Source: an uncultured Caballeronia sp. (lineage in GTDB: Bacteria; Pseudomonadota; Gammaproteobacteria; Burkholderiales; Burkholderiaceae). From it: a stretch of 32,316 bases of DNA. Made by a program: the position numbers and the translations under genes. The DNA is taken from contig CALNPU010000025.1 of NCBI GenBank assembly GCA_940588625.1, forward strand, positions 1-32,316, given 5' to 3'. Shown piece after piece: positions 8,847 to 17,651 of this stretch. The notes beneath the pieces are model-generated. The model worked only from the letters and a program-made list of their open reading frames with translations. It ran no database searches and was not told where the DNA came from. Position 1 is the first letter of the stretch. The number at the start of each line of letters is the position of its first letter.

Positions 8847-8878
8847 GCTACGCCAGCTTCCTGCTACGCCAGCTTCCT
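8847..8878. repeat. Perfect 16-bp tandem duplication
   Basis: The unit GCTACGCCAGCTTCCT occurs at 8847-8862 and again immediately at 8863-8878. It lies between the ctaD ribosome binding site and the original end of coxB. Confidence 0.95.
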
Positions 8879-8895
8879 TTCAGAAGGAAGCTGGC
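8868..8895. terminator. Hairpin between coxB and ctaD
   Basis: Perfect 12-base arms (8868-8879 and 8884-8895) flank a four-base loop. There is no T-run on either side, so this may be an mRNA processing or stabilising hairpin between coxB and ctaD and need not be a terminator. The left arm lies in the second copy of the 16-bp duplication. Confidence 0.5.
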
Positions 8896-8912
8896 TGAAT
8901 GGGTACCGACCG

Positions 8913-10549
8913 TCAGGCAGCCGGACTGATCTCTACACGCCGTGCTTCTCTCGCGTCAGCACCGCCCGTGATCGTTGTTTCCGGCTTCTTCAAAAGGATA
9001 CGGTCTTCGGCTACGCCCGCGGCCTTTAGCGCATCGCGAACGGCCTGGTCTTCACGAGTTCAGCGTTCTTCGCGGCGGAGCCGGCTGCATCGGTGAAACC
9101 CGACAGCGTCAGCTTTGCGTCCGGATGCGCCTTCGCGTAATCAGCTGCAGCCTGGATCGTGCTGGCGGCGTTGGTCGGCAATGCATCCTTGCCCGTCTCG
9201 AAATACACGCTCGCCGGCAGCGAAGCCGCTGGAGCCGCTGCGTCCGATGCCGATGCCGGTACCGCAGAGGCCGCCGGAACCGCACTCGCCGCTTCCGAAC
9301 CAGCTGCCGTACTGCTCGCCGCCGCTTCTGAACCACTCGCCGCAGTGGCAGCAGCGCCTGCGCCCGCCAGATGATCGCTACCTGCCAGCATCTTGCCGTT
9401 ACGTGCGTCGGCCACTTGCAGGGGTTGCAGGATGTCGCCGGTGTGGTTGCCCCAGGTATTGCGTTCGTACGTGATCACCGAAGCAATCTCGACGTCATTG
9501 AACGTCGCGCCCCAGTTCGGCATTGCGCCCTTGCCCTTCAACACGATGCTCACGTGATCCGCGATCGGGCCATTGGCGATCTTGCTGCCATCAAGCGCCG
9601 GGAACTGGCCCGCGCCCTTGCCGGTCGGCTGGTGGCAAACCGCGCAATTGGACGCATAGACCTGCGCGCCGCGCGCCTTCAGTTCGTCCATTGTGTAGGT
9701 CTTGTTCGGATCGTCCGCGCTGGCGGCCATTTTCTTCTTCTGGGCGTCGACCCACGCGGTGTAGTCGTCAGCCGACAACACTTCGATCACGACCGGCATG
9801 TACGCGTGTTCCTTGCCGCACAACTCGGTACAGAAGCCACGGAACGTGCCGGTCTTCTCGGCCTTGAACCACGTGTCGCGCACGAAACCGGGGACCGCGT
9901 CCTGCTTCACGCCGAACGCCGGGACGCACCACGAGTGGACAACGTCATTGGCGGTGGTGGTGATGCGGATTTTCTTGTCGACGGGAACCACGAGCGGGTT
10001 GTCGACTTCCTGCAGATACAGGTTGGTGATCGGCGTCTGGCCGTTCACCTCGCTACGCGGGGTGGACAGCGTGGACAGGAAGTTGATGCCTTCGCCCTGC
10101 CCCTTCACGTAGTCGTAACCCCACTTCCACTGATAACCGGTGACCTTCACGGTCAAGTCGGCGTTGGTGGTGTCCTTCATGGCGACGACTGCCTTCGTGG
10201 CCGGCAACGCCATCAGCACGACGATCACGAACGGGACGATTGTCCAGATGATTTCGACCGTGGTGCTTTCGTGGAAATTCGAAGCCTTGGGTCCTTTCGA
10301 CTTCCGGTGCATCAGGACCGAATAGAACATCACGCCGAACACGCCGAGGAAAATCACCGTGCAGATGATCAGCATGAACGTATGGAGGCTGTAGAGCTCT
10401 TCTGCGATCTTCGTCACCGGCGTCTGGAAGTTCAGTTCATTGACTACAGGACCGCCAGGACTGTCGTTGACCGCCAGGGCTGCGCCGGCGAACAGGAGTC
10501 CGCTTAACGCCAGCACGCCCGACGAGAGGGCTCGCTTGATTGTTTTCAT
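8913..10549 (-). CDS. coxB: Cytochrome c oxidase subunit II with cytochrome c and OmpA-like domains; 3' frameshift
   Basis: The ATG at 10549 is preceded by AAGGAAG. Order of parts: signal peptide (about 1-26), two membrane helices (about 55-80 and 98-120), the CuA domain (H205, C240, C244, H248, M251), a class I cytochrome c domain (CAVCH at 302-306, Met ligand near 343), an Ala/Ser/Pro-rich linker (about 395-445), then an OmpA-like domain starting at VYFETGKDALP. The open frame stops at 9026 after 507 residues. In the next frame the domain continues AVRDALKAAGVAEDRILLKK to EARRVEIS and stops at 8913, so a small deletion near 9040 cuts off the last about 40 residues of the OmpA-like domain. 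The oxidase parts are intact and probably functional. Coordinates cover the ancestral gene; the present open frame is 9026-10549. Confidence 0.93.
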
Positions 10550-10804
10550 CGCTTCCTTACCCAAAAATTTCCATTCAGACCCTCGACCCCCGTATGCGCC
10601 CGTCCGACTCATGCATCGCCTCCCCTGGAAACGACCACCTACTCGGTGGCGCGCGTCGATGCGTGTGCCGCTTACTGCGTACTTCCCGGTTCCGTGCCCA
10701 TTTTGTGCAGCGCTGCCTCCGGACATCCTGAACGAGCCCAGCCGACGCATTTTTTCAGTACGTCAGCCACAGCGCCTCAGCCACATCCGCAACTCAACGG
10801 CGAA
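10550..10804 (-). other. Leader region between DUF2244 gene and coxB
   Basis: No gene of normal length is seen. Just upstream of coxB there is a GGGGAGGCG followed by ATG and 13 codons to a stop at about 10571; this could be a leader peptide but has no recognisable feature. I find no riboswitch or clear promoter here. Confidence 0.35.
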
Positions 10805-11239
10805 CTACTTGCGACGATACTGCGCCAGATGTATCCCGACCGGCACCGACTCCCCGCGCGATACCAGCTTCACCGGATCTCTCGGCGTTGCCCCCAGTTC
10901 GACTCTCACCCAGCGCGGATTGAACTCCATCTGCGTGAGCGTTTCAGCATCCATCCGCTCGATAAGCAGCCGGTTGTGAAACAGCCGGATCCGCTCGTAG
11001 TCGACAGCATGCCGCGCATAAATGGCGAACACGATATACCGACTGCCAGTAACTCGATACCCGTAAAAGGCAGCACCAGCCAAGCGCCCACACCAGTAAA
11101 AAACTCGCGATCAGCAACGAAAACAGCGCAAGCGACACGTAGAAGGCCACGAATTGCCGCGGCGAGACAGAAAGTTCCGCTTGATCAACCAGTCCTTTAC
11201 GACCGGTTCGGTGTCCATCGGCAGATCCGTTGCTTGCAT
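10805..11239 (-). pseudogene. DUF2244 family membrane protein, multiple frameshifts
   Basis: The start is an ATG at 11239 with GGGAGG six bases before it. Pieces of one protein appear in successive frames: MQATDLPMDTEPVVKDWLIK, then FVAFYVSLALFSLLIASF, then GAWLVLPFTGIELLAVGI, then FAIYARHAVDYERIRLFHN and, still open to 10805, RWVRVELGATPRDPVKLVSR. This is the DUF2244 integral membrane family often found directly upstream of coxB. Three small indels separate the four pieces, so no full product can be made. The soluble C-terminal part is uninterrupted for about 85 residues, which is why that segment looks like a gene by itself. Confidence 0.85.
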
Positions 11240-11374
11240 CGCCGCCTCCCGCGTCAGATTTGTCTCACCTGCGCCGCGTGTTGCCTACCTGCTGCTCATC
11301 GGTCGCTTACCTGCCTGCTCACCGCCAATCACTCAAGTACCCAAAATCGTGCCAGCCCGGCCACAAACTGACGT

Positions 11375-11403
11375 ATTATAGACGCGTTACCCAGCATCCA
11401 CAA
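11375..11403 (-). promoter_or_regulatory. Sigma-70 promoter for the coxB operon
   Basis: On the minus strand TTGTGG (11398-11403) and a perfect TATAAT (11375-11380) are spaced by 17 bases. It reads toward the DUF2244 gene starting at 11239 and then coxB. Confidence 0.7.
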
Positions 11404-11522
11404 GCAAGGTGGTGCACACCGCAAAGCCAAGCCGCACAAGCCTCTGCGCCCTTTTGCCGCATCCTTTTGGATGCTTGTCAACGCGTGCATTCGAGGGGTA
11501 GGAAAGGCCTTTTTGACGGGGT

Positions 11523-12494
11523 TTACTTGCTCCGTTTCGAACCTCGCCCTATGTCTTCGAGCCTCACAATACCGTGCCCTTCCGCCGTCATTCGCGGCAC
11601 CGCCTTCCATGCGTGTCCGTAGATCACTTCAAAGGTCAGCGGGATCGTGCCGTCTTCACGGCGGCGGGCTTCGAGCGCTGCGTGAAGCGCGTCACGCAAA
11701 GCGCGAGCATGCGTTTGCGGCGCGGCGTCACGCGGATAAGCACCCCAGCGGCGCACGTCCTTCAATAGCGATTCCGGCGACTTGTACGTGATCGTCAGCA
11801 CCTCCTGGTCCATCACCGGAATCTCGAAACCGCTCTCGACCAGCATGTCGCCGAGATCGTGCATATCGACGAATTCGATAGTGTGCCGCTGCAGCGCCAG
11901 ACCCAGCGACTTTTCCGCCTGCGCGTACGCGCCGCTGAGCTCTTTCAGCGTGTCGGGGCCGAGCGTGCTGAACATCAGCAGGCCGTTCACCTTGAGCACA
12001 CGCGCCCACTCCGGAAACACGAGGTCGGGCCGTGCGTGCCAGTGCAGCCCGAGATTCGACCAGAGCATCTCGAACGCGCTTGCAGCAAACGGCAGTGCCG
12101 CGAAATCGCCCTGCGCCAGTTGCGGGCCACGTGCGCCAAATGCCTTGCCCAGCGTGGCGGGAAGAAACCGTCGCCAGCCGGCGTTGGCTTCGGATTCGGC
12201 GGTTTCGGCCTGGTTCGCCCGAACCAGCATGGCCGCCGACAAATCCATACCGAGCACCGATGCATCAATGAAACGCTCGCGCAGGCCCGGCAGGTCGGCA
12301 CCCGTGCCGCAACCCGCGTCAAGCACGCGCACAGGCGTTACCTTGATGTAGTCGAGCCGCTCGCGCATGCGCTGCGCAATCTCGCGAGGCAGGAACGCGA
12401 CGTCATCGAACGTCGCGGCGCGACGGTCGAAAATTCGCTGCAGACGGCGCGAATCGTAGGCCGGACGGCCAGCGTTGGCAGGAGTTGGGGACAT
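11523..12494 (-). CDS. Class I SAM-dependent methyltransferase, BioC-like
   Basis: Protein of 323 residues. The SAM-binding motif is VLDAGCGTGADL at about 57-68, with acidic motif II at GMDLSAAML and motif post-II around QGDFAALPFAASAFEMLWSNLGLHWHARP. The whole resembles BioC (malonyl-ACP O-methyltransferase, first step of pimelate/biotin synthesis), for which the conserved 'SNLALQW'-like stretch is typical; related genomes annotate it as BioC or simply methyltransferase. It is longer than E. coli BioC (about 250) because of an N-terminal addition and a C-terminal extension. It stands apart from biotin genes here, so I give no gene symbol. It is divergent from comF. Small methyltransferases of other substrates cannot be excluded. 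Confidence 0.8.
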   Translation of the reverse strand: MSPTPANAGRPAYDSRRLQRIFDRRAATFDDVAFLPREIAQRMRERLDYIKVTPVRVLDAGCGTGADLPGLRERFIDASVLGMDLSAAMLVRANQAETAESEANAGWRRFLPATLGKAFGARGPQLAQGDFAALPFAASAFEMLWSNLGLHWHARPDLVFPEWARVLKVNGLLMFSTLGPDTLKELSGAYAQAEKSLGLALQRHTIEFVDMHDLGDMLVESGFEIPVMDQEVLTITYKSPESLLKDVRRWGAYPRDAAPQTHARALRDALHAALEARRREDGTIPLTFEVIYGHAWKAVPRMTAEGHGIVRLEDIGRGSKRSK

Positions 12495-12651
12495 GACAAC
12501 CTACTTTCTAAGAGTGCGAAGTATACTCGGTTGACTCCTGAAACGTTCGGCTAAACCAGGCAGCACAACGGTTTCCGCCGGTTTCCCCGCACGACTACCC
12601 GCGTCCTCGCGGCGGATTTTTGCGCTGTCACGCATTCCCCGGATCGAACGT

Positions 12652-13353
12652 ATGAAGCTGCACTTTTGTGTTGTATCACGTGGTGCAGGCGCGCTGCGCG
12701 CGGGTTCTGCCATCGCCCTGCGGCGGCTCGGCCAGATGCGCGACATCGCGTTGCCCAGTCAGTGCGCATTGTGTGGCAATTTGTCGCAGAAGGTGTTGTG
12801 TGCCGGCTGCGATGAACAGTATTGGAACCAGACACGCACACGGTGCCAGGTTTGTGCATTGCCCCTGCCGGTTCTGGTTATGGCCTCGGCCGTATCCGCT
12901 GGCGTTAAGAACGAGAACGGAGCACATTTGCCTTGCCGGTGCATTGTGGAGCCATCGTATTTCGACGCGACCATCGCGCTGGCCGATTATTACGCGCCGC
13001 TGGACACGCTCGCGCTCGATCTCAAGTTCCACGCCCGGCTGGCGACGGCAGACGAATTCGCGCGCCAGTTGCAAGCCGCATTCGAAACCACTGACGCGGC
13101 TGCACCGGATGTCATCGCGCCTGTGCCGCTGTCGCACCGGCGCCTGAGAAGTCGCGGCTACAACCGGCGTGGTCGATCAGCAAACCGCTTGCGCGCCGGC
13201 TTGGCGCGTTCCGGCTTCTGCGCAATGTATGCGGCGATTGTCGACGACGTCATGACCTCCGGCGCCACGCTCGACGTGCTGGTCTTTATGCTAAAAAGCG
13301 CCGGTGCGCGGCGTGTCACCAACTTCGTCGCGCTGCGCACGCTGCAAGACTAA
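12652..13353 (+). pseudogene. comF: ComF-family phosphoribosyltransferase-like protein, internally damaged
   Basis: ComF proteins act in DNA uptake. The open frame is 233 residues. Its N-terminal zinc-finger-like part is normal (CALCGN, CAGC, CQVCALPLP, PCRC), followed by SYFDATIALADYYAPLDTLALDLKFHARL and PVPLSHRRLRSRGYN. From about 13160 the correct frame is shifted by one (it would read AWSISKPLARRLGA), then about 40 residues of the phosphoribosyl core are missing, and the original frame is regained at IVDDVMTSGATLDVL (the PRPP-binding motif) to the end. A frameshift and a deletion together leave the frame open, so the gene looks intact by length, but the core fold is lost. Probably non-functional. 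Confidence 0.78.
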
Positions 13354-13372
13354 TTTTCAAGAGTTATCGCTT

Positions 13373-13817
13373 ATGTTCAATGTCGTACTGGTCGAACCTG
13401 AAATTCCGCCGAATACCGGCAACGTGATTCGGCTGTGCGCCAATACGGGAGCCCGCCTGCATTTGATCGAACCGCTGGGTTTCCCTCTCGACGACGCCAA
13501 GATGCGCCGCGCCGGCCTCGACTAGTGCACGTCAGCTGGGAAGCGTTCCTCGAAGCCGAAGCGCCTGACGTGATTCGCCTGACGTGATTCACTACGCGCG
13601 GCTCAACGCCATTTTTCGGGTACACGTTCCAGGCGGGCGACTGGTTTGTCTTCGGTGCTGAAACCCGCGGTTTGCCGGACGGCGTGCTCGCGCAGTTACG
13701 AACGGCGCGTGCGTCTTGCCTATGCGGTCGGGGAACAGGAGTTTGAATTTGTCGAATACGGTGGCGGTTGTGACGTTCGAAGCGTGGTGTCAGACAGGGT
13801 TCGAGGGCGTGGAATAG
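13373..13817 (+). pseudogene. trmL: tRNA (cytidine(34)-2'-O)-methyltransferase TrmL, broken
   Basis: TrmL is a SPOUT-fold enzyme that methylates the wobble base of tRNA-Leu. The first 50 residues ([20 protein letters not shown] to KMRRAGLD) are normal and then a stop follows at 13523, where about 17 or more bases seem to be lost. The rest is spread over other frames: HVSWEAFLEAEAPDVIRL, then STPFFGYTFQAGDWFVFGAE with TRGLPDGVL, then MRSGNRSLNLSNTVAVVTFEAW, the knot motif, to a stop at 13817. A perfect 14-base tandem duplication at 13563-13590 is one of the frame-breaking events. It begins 19 bases after comF and is convergent with gpsA. Confidence 0.88.
13563..13590. repeat. Perfect 14-bp tandem duplication inside trmL
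   Basis: GCCTGACGTGATTC occurs at 13563-13576 and again at 13577-13590. Fourteen is not a multiple of three, so it shifts the trmL frame. Confidence 0.95.
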
Positions 13818-13856
13818 TCGTCGCACGTCGCAAGTCTTCGCCCGCCGAAGAACCCC

Positions 13857-14855
13857 TTACTCCGCTTTTGCGTCGCGGCTCAATAATGCGTGGACCGCGT
13901 CACGCGGGGCGACATTTTCGAATAACACGCGGCACACGGCATGCGTGATCGGCATTTCGATGCCATGAGCCTCGGCCAACGCCAGCACGGCACGCGCGCA
14001 TCGCACGCCCTCGGCCACATGACCAAGCGCTGCAAGAATGTCGGTGAGCGAACGACCTGTTGCCAACTGCATGCCCACCGTGCGATTGCGCGACAAGTCG
14101 CCCGTCGCGGTGAGAATCAGGTCGCCGAGCCCGGTCAGGCCGGTGAACGTTTCCGCGCGGCCGCCAAGCGCTACGCCAAGCCGCGACATCTCGGCCAGTC
14201 CGCGCGTAATCAACGCGGCCCGGGCGTTCAGGCCCAAGCGGAGTCCGTCGGCAATCCCGGTTGCAATGGCCAGCACATTCTTCACGGCGCCGCCCACTTC
14301 CACGCCGATCACGTCGTCGCCGGTATAAATACGCATGGCGCCGTGATGAAACGCGGCAACCGTCCGCTCGCCAAGCGTCACCGACGCGCTCGCGACGGTC
14401 AGCGCCACCGGCAAGCCTTCCCCGACTTCGCGCGCAAAGCTCGGTCCGGAAAGCATGCCGTTACTTGCGTGCTGCGGCAATTCGGCCGCAGCCACCTCGT
14501 TCGGCAAACATTGTGTGTCGGCTTCGAACCCTTTGCATAACCACACGATATGCGCTGGGACGATGCCCAGTTCGCGCATGTTGCGGCATAAGGCGCGCAA
14601 ACCCGCGACCGGCACGGCCACCACGCACAGGGCGTCTTGCGCCGCGCCGTGGGACAGGGCTGATGCAAATTCGGGGTCGTACCGAAGCGCTTCGGGCAAC
14701 GTTATGCCGGGCAGGTAGCGCTCGTTTTCATGCGAATGGGACAGTGACTCGATGAGCGCGCGATCACGCGCCCAGAGCACTGTAGAGTGGCGAGTGGCCA
14801 GATGGCCAGCCAGTGCGGTGCCCCACGCACCGGCGCCGAGAACGGCTAATTGCAT
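13857..14855 (-). CDS. gpsA: NAD(P)-dependent glycerol-3-phosphate dehydrogenase
   Basis: Cytosolic enzyme of 332 residues that reduces dihydroxyacetone phosphate to sn-glycerol 3-phosphate for phospholipid synthesis. The dinucleotide-binding motif GAGAWGTAL is at 7-15, the conserved WLCKGFE near 105-111, GPSFAREV near 137-144, and the catalytic lysine K192 lies in [13 protein letters not shown]. The C-terminal domain has [22 protein letters not shown]. Length and motifs are normal. It follows secB by 28 bases and is probably in its operon. Confidence 0.96.
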   Translation of the reverse strand: MQLAVLGAGAWGTALAGHLATRHSTVLWARDRALIESLSHSHENERYLPGITLPEALRYDPEFASALSHGAAQDALCVVAVPVAGLRALCRNMRELGIVPAHIVWLCKGFEADTQCLPNEVAAAELPQHASNGMLSGPSFAREVGEGLPVALTVASASVTLGERTVAAFHHGAMRIYTGDDVIGVEVGGAVKNVLAIATGIADGLRLGLNARAALITRGLAEMSRLGVALGGRAETFTGLTGLGDLILTATGDLSRNRTVGMQLATGRSLTDILAALGHVAEGVRCARAVLALAEAHGIEMPITHAVCRVLFENVAPRDAVHALLSRDAKAE

Positions 14856-14883
14856 GCCCGGCTCGAAAATGCGGGATTTAGAT

Positions 14884-15357
14884 TTAGTTCAGCGTCGCGC
14901 CGTTGGCCACGCCTTCCTGAGCTGCCGACAACTGCGAAATGCGTTGTTCATACAGCGCCTGGAAGTTGATCTCGGCGAGGTGAATCGGGGGGAAACCGGC
15001 CCGCGTGATGGCGTCGGCAATATTCGAGCGCAGGTACGGGAACAGGATGGTCGGGCACGCAATACCAACCAGCGGATCGATTTGATCAGTGGGAATGTTG
15101 CAAATGTCGAAAATACCGGCTTGCTTGGCTTCGATCAGGAACGCGACCTTGTCCGAGACCTTCGCGGTCACGGTGCCCGTTACCAGCACTTCGAACACGC
15201 TTTCCGCCAAGCGCTCGGCCTTCACATCCACTTCTACCTCAACCGACGGCATTTCCTGCTCGAGGAAGATGCCCGGCGAATTGGGCTGCTCGAGCGACAT
15301 GTCGTTCAGGTAAATGCGCTGGATGTTGAAGAACGGCTGGTTGTTGTCGTCAGACAT
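14884..15357 (-). CDS. secB: Protein-export chaperone SecB
   Basis: Cytosolic tetrameric chaperone of 157 residues that keeps precursor proteins unfolded and passes them to SecA. The N-terminal stretch [20 protein letters not shown] and the central [33 protein letters not shown] are typical. An acidic start and variable C-terminus are as usual in the family. It lies between the broken grxC and gpsA; 96 bases separate it from the end of grxC. Confidence 0.96.
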   Translation of the reverse strand: MSDDNNQPFFNIQRIYLNDMSLEQPNSPGIFLEQEMPSVEVEVDVKAERLAESVFEVLVTGTVTAKVSDKVAFLIEAKQAGIFDICNIPTDQIDPLVGIACPTILFPYLRSNIADAITRAGFPPIHLAEINFQALYEQRISQLSAAQEGVANGATLN

Positions 15358-15453
15358 GGTTGATTCCCTTGATTATTAATGTGCCGCTCGCGGCTTTTCC
15401 AGTTTTTTCCGGCTGAAAACCGCGGGCAGCTCAAAATTGTGCAGCGAACACAT

Positions 15454-15721
15454 TCAGGCGGCCGCGAGCAGCGGCACCATGCCGCCCTTGCGATCGAGCG
15501 CGGACAGGTCGTCGTAACCGCCAACATGCGTCTCGCCAATAAACACCTGCGGTACCGTACGGCGCCCCATACGCGTCATCATTTCTTCACGCCGCGCCGG
15601 ATCGCGGTCGATCAGCACCTTCTCGACGTTCTCGACGCCGCGCGACTTTAGTAGATAGTAGACGTTCGGCCATCTGGCAATATGGGCACACCTGCGTGCT
15701 GTACATGATCACTTTGTTCAC
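15454..15721 (-). pseudogene. grxC: Glutaredoxin 3, disrupted by a 7-bp tandem duplication
   Basis: Glutaredoxins reduce disulfides using glutathione. The likely start is GTG at 15721, whose GTGA overlaps the rhodanese stop, with AAGGAG seven bases upstream. The first part reads NKVIMYSTQVCPYCQMAERLL with the CPYC active site. Then TCTACTA is duplicated (minus strand), shifting the frame. After the duplication the correct frame reads KSRGVENVEKVLIDRDPARR, MMTRMGRRTVPQVFIGETHV and GGYDDLSALDRKGG to a stop at 15454. Removing one repeat copy restores a complete protein of about 86 residues. As it stands only the first about 25 residues are correct, without the glutathione-binding TVP and GGYDD parts. 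Confidence 0.92.
15649..15662. repeat. Perfect 7-bp tandem duplication inside grxC
   Basis: TAGTAGA (plus strand) occurs at 15649-15655 and 15656-15662. It causes the grxC frameshift. Confidence 0.95.
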
Positions 15722-16143
15722 TTTACCGCTCCTTGTTTCACGACCGGCATGCCGGCTTTCTGCCAGGCATCCAGCCCGCCCTGCAATACGTGGACTTCGG
15801 CGTAACCAGCATCGCTCACGATCTGGCTCGCCTTCTGGGACTGTTGGCCGGTCTGACACACGAGCAAGACCGGATTGCTCTTATTCTTCACGATTTGGCC
15901 AATTTTTGCTTGAAGCTCCGAAATCTCGAAGTTTCGCGCCGCCGGCAGATGCCCTTTCGAATACTCGGCGGCCGGCCGCACGTCGATCACGGAGGCGTTA
16001 CGCCGGTTGATCAGTTGAATGGCCTCGGGAGCGGAAACACTTCCGCGACCGCGCCGGGCAATGGACGGCCAAAGCAGCAACCCACCAGAAATGAGGGCGA
16101 CGGCGATAAGAACAAGGTTGGTGTAATAGGTGAAAAACTTCAC
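15718..16143 (-). CDS. Membrane-anchored rhodanese-domain protein
   Basis: Protein of 141 residues, counted from a GTG at 16143 (VKFFTYYTNLVLIAVALISG); the residues before that are not family-like. It has one N-terminal membrane helix (about 8-26) and a single rhodanese domain. The active-site loop is CQTGQQSQKA with the catalytic cysteine. Conserved flanks are VIDVRPAAEYSKGHLPAARN and VLQGGLDAWQKAGMPVV. Such proteins transfer sulfur or act in thiol chemistry; the physiological partner is unknown. It is first in the rhodanese-grxC-secB-gpsA cluster and overlaps the grxC start. Confidence 0.87.
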   Translation of the reverse strand: MKFFTYYTNLVLIAVALISGGLLLWPSIARRGRGSVSAPEAIQLINRRNASVIDVRPAAEYSKGHLPAARNFEISELQAKIGQIVKNKSNPVLLVCQTGQQSQKASQIVSDAGYAEVHVLQGGLDAWQKAGMPVVKQGAVK

Positions 16144-16200
16144 GTCGGGACCGCCGGATTGCCGGATTGGGAGTGTGGAAAGATTTGAAAGGTCGAAAAA

Positions 16201-16220
16201 AATCGGGACAAATCGGGACA
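16201..16220. repeat. Perfect 10-bp tandem duplication
   Basis: AATCGGGACA is present twice without a gap, in the leader between the rhodanese start and its promoter. Confidence 0.9.
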
Positions 16221-16228
16221 ATCCAGCC

Positions 16229-16234
16229 ATTATA
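16229..16234 (-). promoter_or_regulatory. Candidate -10 box for the rhodanese-gpsA operon
   Basis: A perfect TATAAT on the minus strand lies about 85 bases before the rhodanese GTG, in the divergent gap shared with gpmA. The matching -35 region (GCAATC at 17 bases) is poor, so confidence is modest. Confidence 0.4.
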
Positions 16235-16363
16235 AAATAACCGTCCTCCGCGATTGCCTCGACCGATCGGCTGAGTTGCGCCAGAACGCGTTGCCGCACA
16301 GAATCGATGCCAGTTCCCTGCTTTTTTGCCGCTTCCTAACTAACCGACCTCTTAACGGACATC

Positions 16364-17173
16364 ATGTACAAGCTAGTGCTTATCCGCCACGGCGAATCCA
16401 CGTGGAACAAGGAAAACCGATTCACAGGCTGGGTCGACGTCGACCTGACAGAACAAGGCAACCGTGAGGCGCAGCAGGCCGGCTTGCTGCTGAAGGAAGC
16501 TGGCTTCAGCTTTGACCTGGCCTACACCTCGGTGCTCAAGCGCGCGATCCGCACGCTCTGGCACGTGCAGGACCAGATGGACGAAATGTACTTGTCCGTT
16601 GTCCATTCATGGCGGCTGAACGAGCGGCACTATGGTGCGCTCTCCGGCTTGAACAAGGCTGAGACCGCCAAGAAATACGGCGACGAGCAAGTGCTGATCT
16701 GGCGCAGAAGCTATGACACGCCGCCGCCCGCGCTCGATCCGTCCGACGAATGCACGTCGTTCAACGACCCTCGTTATGCAAAAGTGCCGCGCGAGCAGTT
16801 GCCGCTGACCGAATGCCTCAAGGACACGGTCGCCCGCGTGATGCCGATCTGGAACGAGTCCATCGCGCCGGCCATCAAGTTGGGCAAGCGTGTGCTGATC
16901 GCAGCGCACGGCAATTCCATGCGCGCGCTGATCAAGTATCTGGACGGCATTTCAGACGACGACATCGTTGGCCTGAACGTCCCGAACGGCGTGCCGCTGG
17001 TGTATGAGCTCGACGAAAACCTGAAGCCGATCAAGCACTATTATCTTAGCGACCCGGAAGCAATCGCCAAGGCGCAAGCAGCGGTGGCGAAACAAGGGAA
17101 GGCGGGTGGGTTAAGAGCTCTTGTTTGCAGATTGGCCGACAGTCTCACGGGTACCCTGATCCGGCACCCGTGA
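16364..17173 (+). CDS. gpmA: 2,3-bisphosphoglycerate-dependent phosphoglycerate mutase, with abnormal C-terminal extension
   Basis: Glycolytic/gluconeogenic enzyme interconverting 3- and 2-phosphoglycerate. Catalytic H9 lies in [10 protein letters not shown], the conserved [16 protein letters not shown] near 86-100, and the second histidine in [15 protein letters not shown]. The family in this group is about 248 residues and ends near AVAKQGKAG. Here the frame runs on for about 20 residues ([13 protein letters not shown] and further) to 269. Deleting one base just after AG would give an immediate TAA, so a one-base insertion at about 17110 probably removed the normal stop. The catalytic core is untouched and the enzyme is probably active. 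Confidence 0.95.
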   Translation: MYKLVLIRHGESTWNKENRFTGWVDVDLTEQGNREAQQAGLLLKEAGFSFDLAYTSVLKRAIRTLWHVQDQMDEMYLSVVHSWRLNERHYGALSGLNKAETAKKYGDEQVLIWRRSYDTPPPALDPSDECTSFNDPRYAKVPREQLPLTECLKDTVARVMPIWNESIAPAIKLGKRVLIAAHGNSMRALIKYLDGISDDDIVGLNVPNGVPLVYELDENLKPIKHYYLSDPEAIAKAQAAVAKQGKAGGLRALVCRLADSLTGTLIRHP

Positions 17174-17179
17174 CTGTCG
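17138..17179 (+). terminator. Hairpin at the end of gpmA
   Basis: Long arms (about 13 of 15 bases paired, GACAGT..CACGGGT with ACCCGTGACTGTC) flank a loop of about 13 bases. There is no following T-run. It probably was the gpmA terminator region but is now partly inside the extended reading frame. Confidence 0.5.
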
Positions 17180-17651
17180 ACCATACGCGGCGCCCGGTGT
17201 TTTTCATCGCTTTGCGCGTCCTTCGCGACGCTCGCAGGATATGTCGCAGAGAGATATTGGCGAGCAAACGCTGCCGGCTCGCTCACATGCCAATTCACGT
17301 TTACCCGCTTCACAGCACGGCTGTCATTCGGCTATGCGACTCTTCGCGCTGTTAGTCGGTAGAGACCCGGTTCTTGGGGAATGCCCCTCCGGGCGAGCGC
17401 CCCAGTTGCTCACCGGCGGTTAATTCTCCAAATGCGCGAAAATAAAGCGTCTGATTTGGCGCTTTGCGAATCATCTTCAAATTTGCAAGCAGATAATGGT
17501 TTGGAAACTACCGCACACAAAAGGAACCCGCCTATTCATTTTCCGGCGAAGCCCTTTAAGCTGCGTTTAAGTCGTGGTCCGGGCCTTGCAGTTATACTGT
17601 CCAGGCAACCACGACGCAGCCCTTAATCCGCTTCCGACCGCAACAGACTCT
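17180..17651. other. Gene-free gap between gpmA and ctpA
   Basis: About 470 bases with no reading frame resembling a family on either strand. The last part is more AT-rich, and TATACT at 17593-17598 may be the -10 box of ctpA, but no good -35 is seen at the right distance. A decayed gene beyond recognition is possible. Confidence 0.35.

Noticed and set aside
9371..10507. A plus-strand frame of 378 codons opposite coxB
   Set aside because: Antisense shadow of the CuA and cytochrome c coding region; no motif of its own.
12495..12651. Promoter with TATACT on the minus strand for the methyltransferase
   Set aside because: A TATACT is present at about 12521-12526 but no acceptable -35 box lies 16-18 bases upstream, so it was not listed.
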